Positions 8,585-16,800 of a stretch of 64,000 nt of DNA are shown in pieces. Position 1 is the stretch's first letter, and each line of letters starts with the position of its first letter. Made by a program: the position numbers and the translations under genes. The stretch comes from DASXHY01 sp036272195. Its GTDB lineage: Bacteria > Verrucomicrobiota > Verrucomicrobiia > Limisphaerales > DASXHY01. The notes under the pieces are model-generated. The model did no database searches. It had not been told where the DNA came from and worked only from the letters and a program-made list of their open reading frames with translations. The stretch is taken from assembly GCA_036272195.1 (NCBI GenBank), contig DATAZE010000006.1, positions 68,207-132,206 of the forward strand, read 5' to 3'.

Positions 8585-9535
8585 ATGAGCCCCCGTAAAC
8601 AGGCAGAAATCATTATCGTCGGAGGAGGAATCGCGGGGCTTTCGGCCGCCATTTACCTCGGGCGCGCAAAACGCGAAACACTGATGATCGATGCGGGCAA
8701 ATCCATGGCGCGATGGGAGCCTGACGTGCAAAATTATCTTGGCTTTCCCCGCGGCATTTCCGGCGAAGAATTGCTGCGTCGTGCGCGCCAGCAAGCCCGG
8801 CAATACCAGGTCCGATTCGCGCGCGATGAAATCATTTCGGCAAAGGCGTGCGCGAACAAATTTTTTCTCCAGGGACAAAAAAGCAATTACTCATGTCGCC
8901 GCTTGCTTCTGGCCACCGGAATTTTCCACGTGCCTCCTGACATTCCGGGGGTCAAACCGTGCCTCGGGCACAGCATGTTTTTTTGCAAGGATTGCGACGG
9001 CTATCGCGTGCAGCGTTGCAGCATCGGCGTCTACGGCTGGACGAACGAGACGGTCGAATATGCGCTCGCCATGTTGAGCTATTCAAAGCGAGTCGCCATT
9101 TTGACGGACGGACGCAAGCCGCGTTGGAATCGGCGTCATCAGAATTGGATTCATTCGCACGGCATCCCGGTTCTTCGCCGCAACATTCGCGACGTCCGGC
9201 ATAGCGGCGGAAAAATCCAGGCGCTGGTCTTTGATGGCGGCAAAGAGGTTCCCATCGAAGCCTTATTCACCACGCGCGGCGACATCTATTTCAGCAAACT
9301 TGCTGAAAAACTCGGCGCGGCGGTGAATCGTGATGGGGAAATTGTAGTTCGATTGGACATGCGGACCACCGTGAAAGGCTTATACGCGGCCGGTTGCGTG
9401 ACGCCGGCCAATTGCCAGATGATTATCGCGGCGGGCCAGGGCGCCACCGCCGCTCAGACGATCAATCGCGATCTGTTCAGCGAAAGTTTGGCGAAGGATT
9501 CTTTGCCCGGGCGAAAAAAACAAGGCAACGGATGA
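8585..9535 (+). CDS. Thioredoxin reductase-like FAD-dependent pyridine nucleotide oxidoreductase
   Basis: This 316-residue protein has an N-terminal FAD Rossmann motif (IIIVGGGIAGLSAAIYLGRA). A CxxC-type centre sits in FFCKDCDGY near residue 138, and the C-terminal FAD loop reads TTVKGLYAAGCVTPANCQ. In canonical TrxR the centre is CATC, the FAD loop has AAGD, and the NADPH site is GxGxxA. Here these become CKDC, AAGC, and GVYGWTNET. The fold is clear, but partner and cofactor preference may differ from real thioredoxin reductase. The FAD motif begins at residue 8, so the start cannot be much later, yet no ribosome site is visible and a terminator hairpin ends 12 bases upstream. Confidence 0.85.
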   Translation: MSPRKQAEIIIVGGGIAGLSAAIYLGRAKRETLMIDAGKSMARWEPDVQNYLGFPRGISGEELLRRARQQARQYQVRFARDEIISAKACANKFFLQGQKSNYSCRRLLLATGIFHVPPDIPGVKPCLGHSMFFCKDCDGYRVQRCSIGVYGWTNETVEYALAMLSYSKRVAILTDGRKPRWNRRHQNWIHSHGIPVLRRNIRDVRHSGGKIQALVFDGGKEVPIEALFTTRGDIYFSKLAEKLGAAVNRDGEIVVRLDMRTTVKGLYAAGCVTPANCQMIIAAGQGATAAQTINRDLFSESLAKDSLPGRKKQGNG

Positions 9536-9548
9536 GCACTGCCTTGTT
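9512..9548 (-). terminator. Terminator of the proline/tyrosine-rich secreted protein gene
   Basis: A 9-bp perfect stem AACAAGGCA/TGCCTTGTT with a 12-base loop is followed, on the minus strand, by a run of T. It overlaps the last codons of the convergent reductase gene. Confidence 0.8.
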
Positions 9549-9571
9549 GTGTTTGGATCCCTTGAGCCCGT

Positions 9572-9925
9572 TTACCGGTGATGTTCGAAACCGCGGACCC
9601 AGCCCCCGTGCCAACCGTGATCATAGCCATGATGCCAATCATAGCCGCGACGGTAGTCGTAGTGGTAACGCGGCGCATAGTAACGGCCCCAATAGTTAGG
9701 ATGGCCGAACCGGACATCGAGGACGGGCGGGCGGAGAACCACTGACGGCGGTGCAACCACCACGGGCGGTTGCGCGTAAACCTCCGGCGCAGGCGCATAG
9801 ACCGGCGGCGTAACTATCACCGGCGGCGGCACCGGCAATCCAATCCCAATATTGAAACGAACACCGGCTTGCGAGGCTGTTACAGCCCCAAGTAATACGG
9901 CGGATAGAAATAATAGTTTTTTCAT
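9572..9925 (-). CDS. Small secreted protein, Pro/Val-rich middle and Tyr/His/Trp/Gly-rich tail
   Basis: This 117-residue protein begins with a clear signal peptide (MKKLLFLSAVLLGAVTASQA). The middle is rich in Pro and Val (PPVIVTPPVYAPAPEV, PPVVVAPP). The C-terminal third is rich in Tyr, His, Trp, Arg and Gly (YWGRYYAPRYHYDYRRGY and HHGYDHGWHGG). I do not recognise a domain. Such compositions occur in small outer-surface or periplasmic proteins, and the His/Tyr-rich tail could bind metal, which is a guess. It is divergent from the iron-permease-like gene. Confidence 0.8.
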   Translation of the reverse strand: MKKLLFLSAVLLGAVTASQAGVRFNIGIGLPVPPPVIVTPPVYAPAPEVYAQPPVVVAPPSVVLRPPVLDVRFGHPNYWGRYYAPRYHYDYRRGYDWHHGYDHGWHGGWVRGFEHHR

Positions 9926-10033
9926 ATACTAATATAGACGGGCCAGCCGCGATCGTATTGAGGCTCAGGCCACTTTTTTCACGATTTTTCTTTGAATAAA
10001 CCTGAATAAAATTTCCTTCGGAACGTCATGCTC

Positions 10034-10060
10034 GCAGGGGAAAATCCCCCATACCCGCCG
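10034..10060 (+). promoter_or_regulatory. GGGG-AAAAT-CCCC motif, copy A
   Basis: The motif is GGGG, five bases, CCCC, then ATACCCGCC. It is nearly repeated ahead of the DUF883 gene (10594-10620) and in weaker form ahead of the beta-barrel gene (12053-12078). It lies between divergent genes, 42 bases before the iron-permease-like ATG. A regulator binding site is an inference from the repetition and inverted symmetry. Confidence 0.5.
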
Positions 10061-10101
10061 CCGCGAATTCAAGCGATTTTAGAGGGGTTGCCTGTGTCTT
10101 C

Positions 10102-10578
10102 ATGAAGCTAACCAGTCATCAAAAAAACGGTCGATTGAAACCCCGGAAAAAGAAGGGCGGTTTCCAGAAATTTGCCCGCGCCAGCGCCCGCTGGACGGGC
10201 CGCCCGACGGCCTTTGTTTTCGCGGTATTGTTCATTGTCGTCTGGCTTGTGACGGGACCGATTTTTCATTTTAGCGACACCTGGCAGTTGGTCATTAATA
10301 CCGCAACCACCATCGTGACCTTCCTGATGGTTTTCCTCATTCAAAACACCCAGAACCGCGATAGTGAAGCGGTGCAACTGAAGCTCGACGAGCTATTGCG
10401 CTCCACTCAAGGCGCGCACAATGCGTTGCTGGAAATTGAGGAGCTTTCGGAAAACGAGCTGGACGACATAAAAAATTGCTACACGAAGCTCGCCCGGCGG
10501 GCCGTAAAAGATTTGCGCAGCGGAAAATCCGACCTCGGCACGCCGGATGTGAAACGCAAGCCTGCCGAAAAAGATTAA
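10102..10578 (+). CDS. Low-affinity iron permease family membrane protein
   Basis: This 158-residue protein has a basic N-terminus, then FQKFARASARWTGRPTAFVFAVLFIVVWLVTGP, a second helix (INTATTIVTFLMVFLIQNTQNRD) and a conserved AVQLKLDELLRST stretch. This is the pattern of the low-affinity iron permease family (named after yeast Fet4). Bacterial members are short two-helix proteins whose iron transport role is unproven. The tail is charged and probably cytoplasmic. The shared GGGG/CCCC motif lies upstream. Confidence 0.85.
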   Translation: MKLTSHQKNGRLKPRKKKGGFQKFARASARWTGRPTAFVFAVLFIVVWLVTGPIFHFSDTWQLVINTATTIVTFLMVFLIQNTQNRDSEAVQLKLDELLRSTQGAHNALLEIEELSENELDDIKNCYTKLARRAVKDLRSGKSDLGTPDVKRKPAEKD

Positions 10579-10593
10579 TCCAGGAATGGAATT

Positions 10594-10620
10594 CAGGGGA
10601 AAGACCCCATATACCCGCCA
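10594..10620 (+). promoter_or_regulatory. GGGG-AAAGA-CCCC motif, copy B
   Basis: GGGG, five bases, CCCC, then ATATACCCGCC, lying 72 bases before the DUF883 gene start. It matches copy A at 10034-10060 closely in both halves and in the ATACCCGCC tail. Confidence 0.5.
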
Positions 10621-10691
10621 CTCAATCTGGCATTACTCTCTTCACGAACTTGGACAGCCTCGAACATATCATCCAAGAAAAAACAAACTTT

Positions 10692-11006
10692 ATGGAAACT
10701 AGATCTGCATCCGACATTGAAGAATCAACCGAAAAATTGCTCCAGGATTTGAAAGAAGTGGTGCGCGACGGCGAAGAGTTGCTGCGCGCTGGCGCGGAGG
10801 AATTGGGCGAGCGCGGTAGCGCCGCGCGCGAGAAACTCGAGGCCGCGCTCGAAATCGCCAAAGAAACCCAGCGCCGCTTGCAGGAGCGGGCGGTGGCCGG
10901 AGCCAAGGCAGCCGACAGCTACATTCGCGGCAATCCCTACCAGGCCATCGGCGTTGCCTTTGGCGTGGGAATGCTTCTGGGATTATTCGCCGTGCGCAGA
11001 AAATGA
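10692..11006 (+). CDS. DUF883 (ElaB/YqjD-like) membrane-anchored protein
   Basis: This 104-residue protein has a long charged amphipathic helix (SDIEESTEKLLQDLKEVVRD onward). A YIRGNPYQAIGVAFGVGMLLGLFAVRRK tail forms the typical C-terminal membrane anchor and basic end. E. coli ElaB and YqjD are inner-membrane proteins that bind ribosomes in stationary phase. The start at METRSASD is chosen because it gives the family's usual length. The stop overlaps the next start (ATGA), and the next two genes are YqjE- and YqjK-like, as in the E. coli yqj cluster. Confidence 0.88.
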   Translation: METRSASDIEESTEKLLQDLKEVVRDGEELLRAGAEELGERGSAAREKLEAALEIAKETQRRLQERAVAGAKAADSYIRGNPYQAIGVAFGVGMLLGLFAVRRK

Positions 11007-11386
11007 CCGACACCGACAATCAATTGCCGACTTTGGGCCGGTTGGCCCGCCGGACGCTCGCCACCTGCATCGGTGCGGCGCAAAATCGCGCCGAACTTTT
11101 CGCCGTTGAGTTCGAAGAGGAAAACGACCGACTGATGAAGATGGTGACCTTTGGCGTAGTGGGGTTGTTCCTCGCCATGATGGCGGTCCTGCTTCTCACC
11201 ACGCTGGTGATCTTCCTCGTGCCCCTGGAATTTCGAGTTTGGGCCGTGCTGGGATTCGCCGTGATTTATCTCGCTGGTGCGGTGGCAGCGGGGTTGGCCG
11301 TAAAAGGTCTCCTGAAGCAATCACCATTTTCTGAATCGATAAACCAAATCAAGAAAGACGCGGAGATTCTGGACGCGTTCAAATGA
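11003..11386 (+). CDS. Phage-holin-superfamily YqjE-like membrane protein
   Basis: This 127-residue protein starts with a short amphipathic region (LGRLARRTLATCIGAAQNRAEL) and has two strong membrane helices (VTFGVVGLFLAMMAVLLLTTLVIFLVPL and AVLGFAVIYLAGAVAAGLAV). It fits the YqjE / putative Actinobacterial Holin-X family. Despite the name there is no sign of a prophage here. ATGA overlaps at both ends indicate translational coupling with the DUF883 and YqjK-like genes. Confidence 0.85.
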   Translation: MTDTDNQLPTLGRLARRTLATCIGAAQNRAELFAVEFEEENDRLMKMVTFGVVGLFLAMMAVLLLTTLVIFLVPLEFRVWAVLGFAVIYLAGAVAAGLAVKGLLKQSPFSESINQIKKDAEILDAFK

Positions 11387-11715
11387 GCAAATTCGAGGAG
11401 AAGAAAAAATTACTGGCCGCCGAAAGCGAAGTCTATCGGCAATTGCTCAAGCTCGAACTGCAGACATTTAAAGTATATGGAATACGGACGAAGCGCCGGT
11501 TACGCTCGTTCGGAACCTACGCCCCGCTCGTGATGTCATCACTTCCTCTCGTTAGCGGCCTCTTTCAGCGCAAGGGTGGATTTTCACTGAAACGGATAGG
11601 CTCGCTCGTATTCCTCGGTTGGAAAACGTACCAGCGCTTTTCGCCCTTATTCGGACAGAAGAAAAGAGAGACCGCCCCAACCGCCGCTGAAGAATATTTG
11701 TCCAAAAGACTTTGA
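11383..11715 (+). CDS. YqjK-like small protein, third gene of yqjD-E-K-type operon
   Basis: This 110-residue basic protein has an N-terminal charged helix (EEKKKLLAAESEVYRQLLKLEL) and a moderately hydrophobic centre (YAPLVMSSLPLVSGLF). It has no catalytic motif I recognise. The call rests mainly on position and size: it overlaps the YqjE-like gene by ATGA, and YqjK occupies this slot in proteobacteria. Sequence similarity to YqjK cannot be judged firmly by eye. Confidence 0.7.
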   Translation: MSKFEEKKKLLAAESEVYRQLLKLELQTFKVYGIRTKRRLRSFGTYAPLVMSSLPLVSGLFQRKGGFSLKRIGSLVFLGWKTYQRFSPLFGQKKRETAPTAAEEYLSKRL

Positions 11716-11807
11716 GTGTAAGTCGAGACAGGTCGAAGCGATTCTGACCAAACACGCCACCCGGCAGAACGCGGAATAGATGCCTCCCCGGCTTCGCCTT
11801 TGGGATT

Positions 11808-11969
11808 ATGCCAGGTAAAAAACGCCTCCGCGGGGCGAGTTCGAAAGAACAACGCCAGTACGAACACATCAAAAAATCCGCCCAAAAGTCGGGCCGTTAC
11901 GGCAAGCGCGCAAAAGAAGTCGCTGCCCGCACCGTAATGAAAAAGCACGCGAAGAAGAAGCGCAAGTAA
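11808..11969 (+). CDS. Small highly basic protein (53 residues)
   Basis: This ORF encodes MPGKKRLRGASSKEQRQYEH, followed by IKKSAQKSGRYGKRAKEVAA and RTVMKKHAKKKRK. The QYEHIKxSxxKxGxxGKRAxEVAARTV pattern is shared with small proteins often annotated as plasmid-stabilisation or hypothetical proteins in many bacteria. The very high Lys/Arg content suggests nucleic-acid binding, but no function is established. It lies in the stress-gene run, 92 bases after the YqjK-like gene. Confidence 0.75.
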   Translation: MPGKKRLRGASSKEQRQYEHIKKSAQKSGRYGKRAKEVAARTVMKKHAKKKRK

Positions 11970-12052
11970 GGCACTCCTCAGACGGGCGCCATCAGCAGGA
12001 AACCGCAAACCACGCATAGGTGGAACACCCGCCCTTTTCCCACGGTAAACAT

Positions 12053-12078
12053 CGGGGAAGACCCTATGGCACGGCACG
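12053..12078 (+). promoter_or_regulatory. GGGG-AAGA-CCCT motif, weaker copy C
   Basis: CGGGGAAGACCCTATGGCACG stands 55 bases upstream of the beta-barrel gene. It resembles the GGGG/CCCC motif at 10034 and 10594, but spacing and tail differ. Confidence 0.35.
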
Positions 12079-12132
12079 AGGGTCAAATCTAGCGTATGGC
12101 GACTGAAAAAATTGTTCAGTCAAAAATAAACT

Positions 12133-12723
12133 ATGAAAATAAAATTCGTTACCTTGGCGACAGCCGTTTTGTTAACTGCGGGCACAGGTATGGCGCAGAC
12201 TACTGTGACAGAAACAACTACGACGCATGTGTGGAACGATCCCAATGCATGGTGGGGCAATCACTGGGTTTATTACAACGGCGATCGTTACACGGCGAAC
12301 GAACTCAGCCTTGATTTCTTCGGCAGTTACCTCGCCGGCCAGCGCAGGCTTGAAAGTCTGTTCGATACCAATATCCGCCATGGCGTCTGGGGCGGCGGCG
12401 TGGGCGCGAATTATTTCTTCACGCGCAATTTGGGCATCGGCGGGGATATCGACATTCCCGATGATGGCGGAAATTTCGTCAATAACATCAACGGCAGCTT
12501 GATCGCGCGGCTTCCGCTCGGGAATTCGGGCCTAGCGCCGTACATCTTTGGCGGTGGCGGACGCCAAACCGACCCGTCCTGGGAATGGAGCGGCCATTTG
12601 GGCGTGGGCATGGAATATCGCTTTAATCCCGTGACCGGCGTTTTCGCGGACGCCCGGTATACGTGGGTCAAACATACGCCCGACGAACTTTTGTTCCGCG
12701 CCGGCGTCAGATTCGTGTTCTAA
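12133..12723 (+). CDS. Outer-membrane beta-barrel protein
   Basis: This 196-residue protein has a signal peptide (MKIKFVTLATAVLLTAGTGMAQ). The rest alternates in a beta pattern (LSLDFFGSYLAG, HGVWGGGVGANYFFTRNLGIGGDI, GSLIARLPLG, APYIFGGGG, GHLGVGMEYRF, GVFADARYTWV) and ends with a C-terminal Phe (LFRAGVRFVF). This is typical of an 8-strand OmpW/OmpA-type barrel. The specific role is unknown. A strong terminator follows at 12756. Confidence 0.85.
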   Translation: MKIKFVTLATAVLLTAGTGMAQTTVTETTTTHVWNDPNAWWGNHWVYYNGDRYTANELSLDFFGSYLAGQRRLESLFDTNIRHGVWGGGVGANYFFTRNLGIGGDIDIPDDGGNFVNNINGSLIARLPLGNSGLAPYIFGGGGRQTDPSWEWSGHLGVGMEYRFNPVTGVFADARYTWVKHTPDELLFRAGVRFVF

Positions 12724-12755
12724 TCGATCTAACGGTTCTAGTTTGCATTATGTCA

Positions 12756-12784
12756 ACGCCGGGAATTTTTCCCGGCGTTTTTTT
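12756..12784 (+). terminator. Rho-independent terminator after beta-barrel gene
   Basis: An 8-bp stem ACGCCGGG/CCCGGCGT with a 7-base loop is followed by seven T. Confidence 0.92.
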
Positions 12785-12844
12785 GTACCGGTTGAAACGG
12801 GGATAACGAAAAGAAGTCCGGCGAGGATTTTTTACTGATTCCTT

Positions 12845-12880
12845 TTCATCTGCGTTAATCCGCGTTCATCTGCGGTTTTC
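12845..12880. repeat. Short dispersed-type element with repeated ATCTGCG units
   Basis: The stretch contains CATCTGCGTTAATCC then GCGTTCATCTGCGG, i.e. near-direct copies of a CATCTGCG unit. I recall similar text as a common dispersed element in environmental bacterial genomes. Only one copy is seen in this window, so the repeat status is unproven here. Confidence 0.35.
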
Positions 12881-12980
12881 CTTCCTTGTTCCATTCTGTT
12901 TATCTCTACCGTTAGGTCTATCACCCCATTTCAGCGCCGCGGTCCGAACGATAGCATCGCTCAGAATTCCGGTAATACTT

Positions 12981-13736
12981 ATGCAAACTATTGAAGATGT
13001 TTTGACCAGTGTGGATGGGTGGCTGCACCCGAAAGAAGCCGGTTTGTTATATCGGCTGGCCAGCGAATGCAAGGCCCGTGGCGCCATTGTGGAAATCGGA
13101 TCCTGGAAAGGAAAATCCACGATTTGCCTGTCACGCGGCTCTCTCGCCGGCAGCAAGGCCAAAATCCACGCCATTGATCCGCACACCGGATCGCCGGAGC
13201 ATTCCAAACAATTTGGCGTCGTCTGGACGTTCGACGAATTCCGCCGCAACATCGAAAACGCCGGCATGACCGAAATGGTCATCCCGCACGTGGATTATTC
13301 CGACGCCGTCGCGCGGAAATTCGATGAGCCGGTGGAATTGATTTTCATCGACGGCCTCCACGAATACGAAGGCGTGAAAATCGATTTCGACTCATGGTTC
13401 CCGAAAGTCGTCGAGCACGGCCACATGGCTTTTCACGACACGACCTGCTGGCCGGGCGTGTTGCGCGTCATGAAGGACGATGTTTTCAAATCCCGGCATT
13501 TCCGGAAAGTCCGTTTTGCCAAATCGATCGTTCACGGCGAGAAAGTCGCGAAGAACACCTTCTTTGAGCGCGTGGAAAATCGCGTGGTGCTGTGCGCGTT
13601 CCTGGTTCATGCGTTCATCAACCGTTGGCAATGGCGGTTGCTGCACAACTACCTCGATTTCCCGATCACTCGCTCGCTGATTGCCTACTTGAAAAAGCGG
13701 CAAGTGAAGACGATGTCGGTGGCCGGTGGAAAATGA
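12981..13736 (+). CDS. Class I SAM-dependent methyltransferase (Methyltransf_24 type)
   Basis: This 251-residue protein has the SAM-binding motif I as IVEIGSWKGKSTICL (residues ~35-50). A motif II-like acidic site follows (IHAIDPHTGS), then a metal-binding-type Asp block (ELIFIDGLHEYEGVKIDFDSW) and H-D in MAFHDTTCWPG. This is typical of cephalosporin-hydroxylase or glycan-associated class I methyltransferases. The C-terminal 70 residues contain a hydrophobic stretch. The substrate is unknown. It converges on the giant GH9 protein gene. Confidence 0.85.
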   Translation: MQTIEDVLTSVDGWLHPKEAGLLYRLASECKARGAIVEIGSWKGKSTICLSRGSLAGSKAKIHAIDPHTGSPEHSKQFGVVWTFDEFRRNIENAGMTEMVIPHVDYSDAVARKFDEPVELIFIDGLHEYEGVKIDFDSWFPKVVEHGHMAFHDTTCWPGVLRVMKDDVFKSRHFRKVRFAKSIVHGEKVAKNTFFERVENRVVLCAFLVHAFINRWQWRLLHNYLDFPITRSLIAYLKKRQVKTMSVAGGK

Positions 13737-13740
13737 CGAA

Positions 13741-13780
13741 TTGAAAAAATAGCGGCGGTCGAAAGACCGCCGCTATCTGC
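13741..13780. terminator. Bidirectional terminator made from a palindromic AGCGGCGGTC element
   Basis: A perfect 12-bp stem (ATAGCGGCGGTC, GAAA loop) lies between two convergent genes. A T-run on the minus strand makes it a good terminator for the giant gene. The arm AGCGGCGGTC/GACCGCCGCT recurs inside dnaE2 at 34377-34404 with loop TATG. Confidence 0.85.
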
Positions 13781-13803
13781 TTTAGTTGTGTAATGTGACG
13801 AGG

Positions 13804-16800
13804 TTAATTCGTCGTCTCGCCGACGTCGTCCCAGGTGGCGCGTCCGCCGTAGAGCGTGAAGCCCATTCCGGTCAGAGTTTTGCCTTCCAGCCCCACCGCA
13901 CTCGCGGGAACCGCTATTTTCACCCATTGGCCGCCACTCGGCAGAGCGCCTGCATTATAGCGGCTCACTGTGCCGGCCGTGCCGTAGGTGAGGTTGTTCG
14001 CCCCCCAATACGCCCGGTGTTCCCATGAAGTGCCGTCGTTCCATTGCAACATCACTTCGCTCGGCGGATTTGCGGGATCGATGTAAATGTAAGCAACTAG
14101 CTTTGCTCCCGTAGGAACGTTCATTGTCGCCGTGGCATTGAGGAAGAGGTACTGGTGTTCGCCCACCACAATCGCCGTTTGGAACGCGAACTGTCCTGAC
14201 TGCGGAGTCGGATTGCTACTCACCCAATTCCAGGCCCACGGATCGCCGCCGTCCGAGCCCGCCTCGGAACCCGCCGGAGCGGCGTCATCCACCCACGTGA
14301 CCGTCGGGGTCGTGCCCACGAAGTTATTCGTGGCGAAAATGCGCCGGCCGTCAGGAAGGGTCGCTTCCGCTTCCACCCATTGGCTGTCGTTGACCTTCGG
14401 AGTGAAGGTGAACGTCTGGCCCATGATGGGATCCGCATCGCGGGTTTCCCACACGATCTTCGCGCTGCTCAAATCGACTCCGGGTGCTGACAGCGAAAAC
14501 TGCACCGCACCGCTGCTCGGATCCACGGGTGTTACGGTGACCTGGCCGAGCACCGATTTCCACGGCTGCGTCTTGAGCGAGGTCTGCGCCGCCAGGAATG
14601 CCAGGTTGCCCAGCGACCGCGCCTGATTCAGGATCACAAACTCGTTCTGCACGTTCCAGCTATCACCCCAGCGATCATAGAACGGATATTGGGTCGCACC
14701 GCTATCGAGCGGATAAACCAATCCTTCAATCTGATTATTGGGATAGGTCCACAATGAGGAGAACCCGTTCTCCACATTACCGACCGGCTCGCCCGAAGGC
14801 GGCGAGAGACGGCGGTCATTCAACGCGTATTGGCTCACCACATCGCGCTGGCGTTTCCAGCCCAGGCCCGTGAGGTAACACACATTGGCCGGATTACAGC
14901 CGCCCTCGTAGTTCATATTCGCGAGGATGGCAGTCATGTATGCCGGCTTCGGATTCAACTGGTAGGCGACCGTCATATCGAACGCCTGGTCCTGCGAGAA
15001 ATACCAGCCCGCACCCTGGACGGCCTTCGTTTGCGTGGGGAAACTCGTGCCGTAAGCGCTCGCTTGCGAGAAGCCCAACTGCATGTCACCCGCCGCCGCG
15101 ATTTCCGCCTGGCACTTCGCCAGGTAAGCCGAATTCAACTGGCTCGCCTGCAAACGTCCGCTGCGCGCGGCAAAGGCGTAGCTGCGGATGGCATTGCCGT
15201 AAGATTCCGGCATGTGCCACCAACCCCAGCGCCACGTGGCCGAGCTGGAGGGATCGAACCACGACATAAGCGTTTGGTGAATACCCTGGTCGCCCGTCGC
15301 GAGGAACATTTCACACGCCGCCCATGCGAGTTCGTCCTGGTCGGCGAACGTGTCGCCGTAATGCGTGATTTTCTGGTAAATGCCGTTCTTGCCGTGTTGG
15401 GCAATCGCATTGGTCAGGAACGTCCAGCCCAGTTTCGCTTTCGCGAGGTAGTTGGCCGCCGCCTGCGGATACGCGGCCTTGAATGCCGGTGAGGACGCGC
15501 ATTGCGCCAGCGCGGCAACCGCGGCCCCGGTGGCGGTCGAAGTCTTCGGCCACACGATCTGCGGATCACCGTGGTCCGGCGTCACATCGGCTTCATATTC
15601 GCGAGTCGTCGGATAGACGATGAAATAAAATCCACCGTCGGTATCCTGCATCTTCGCGATGTAATCCGCTTCCCATTTGGCTTCCTGCAAGACGTCGCTG
15701 ATGCCATCGCCGCTCTCGGGGATGCCGAGATTGTCGAGTTGCGCTACGCCCGGCAATGAATCCACCGCGAACATCAGCGAATGCACCACCGCCGCGCTGT
15801 CCGTCATGTATTTACTGTAATCGCCGGCGTCATGATGACCGCCAGACACGTCGACGGTGCCCGTTTTTACAAACGGGAACAACAGGGTGTTCTCGCTGAT
15901 CTTCGGCGCAGTTTGCGTCGGATTATCCGGGTTAACGATCGTTCCGTAATTATCGATCGTCTGCCATGTCCAGGCGAAGTTCTGCGGCGGCCACGGAATG
16001 GTCGCTGCCGCCGTATGGCAGGCATCGTGAGTATAGCGCGACCACGGCAGGCTCACCGCCGAGCCGCAGCGCTGGTTGTAAAGCCCTAGCGCATAAGTGC
16101 GCGCAAATGCCATGGCAATGCCGTCGGTGATGTTGAACGGCAGGGACGCGCCCATGCCGGGCACCACCAGGCGATATTGGCCGGGCGTCGTGAAGCTCGT
16201 GAAATCGGCTTGATACACTTTTTGATAGGGCGACGGATTGTAGCTCCAACCGGAATCCAATCGCGAACCAAGCGTGCCGGTGAAAACCGTCGCACCGCTA
16301 TTGGCATCCACGAGTTTGAAGCCCGACGAAGCAGGCAGCGAAATCTCACCCATGCTGCCGGCCCAATATCCGATCATGGCTATCTTGGAATAAGTCGGCA
16401 TGTAGCCTTCCTGGTTCACGTGGATTGCCGGGTTGAACCGTAGCGGGTCCGCCGTCGCCGTGAAGACCGTGCTCGAGTTCCATAAAGCCCCGCTCGGATT
16501 GGACACCGTAATCACCTGGTTATCCGAGATCGGCGAAGCGAGTTGCAGGTAAATGTTGTTATCGACCCGCAAGTCGAACTTGTAAAGCGGCGCATAGAGC
16601 GGCCGGCGCTTGAATCCGACCGCCGTCACCGCCACGGTTTGTCCATTCGCCTTCACCGCAACAGTCCCCAGCGCAGGCGCTGCAAAGCTGTAAGCGCTGC
16701 TCACCAGGTTAAGGCTGGAAGGCGTCGTCGAACCAGCCGAAGCCGAGTTGATCACTTTCAACTCCAGCAACTGCGGCGTCAACACGTGCAACGTATATTC

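Noticed and set aside
11003..11386. Prophage holin
   Set aside because: The protein belongs to the YqjE-type holin superfamily but sits in a yqj-like operon with no phage genes nearby.
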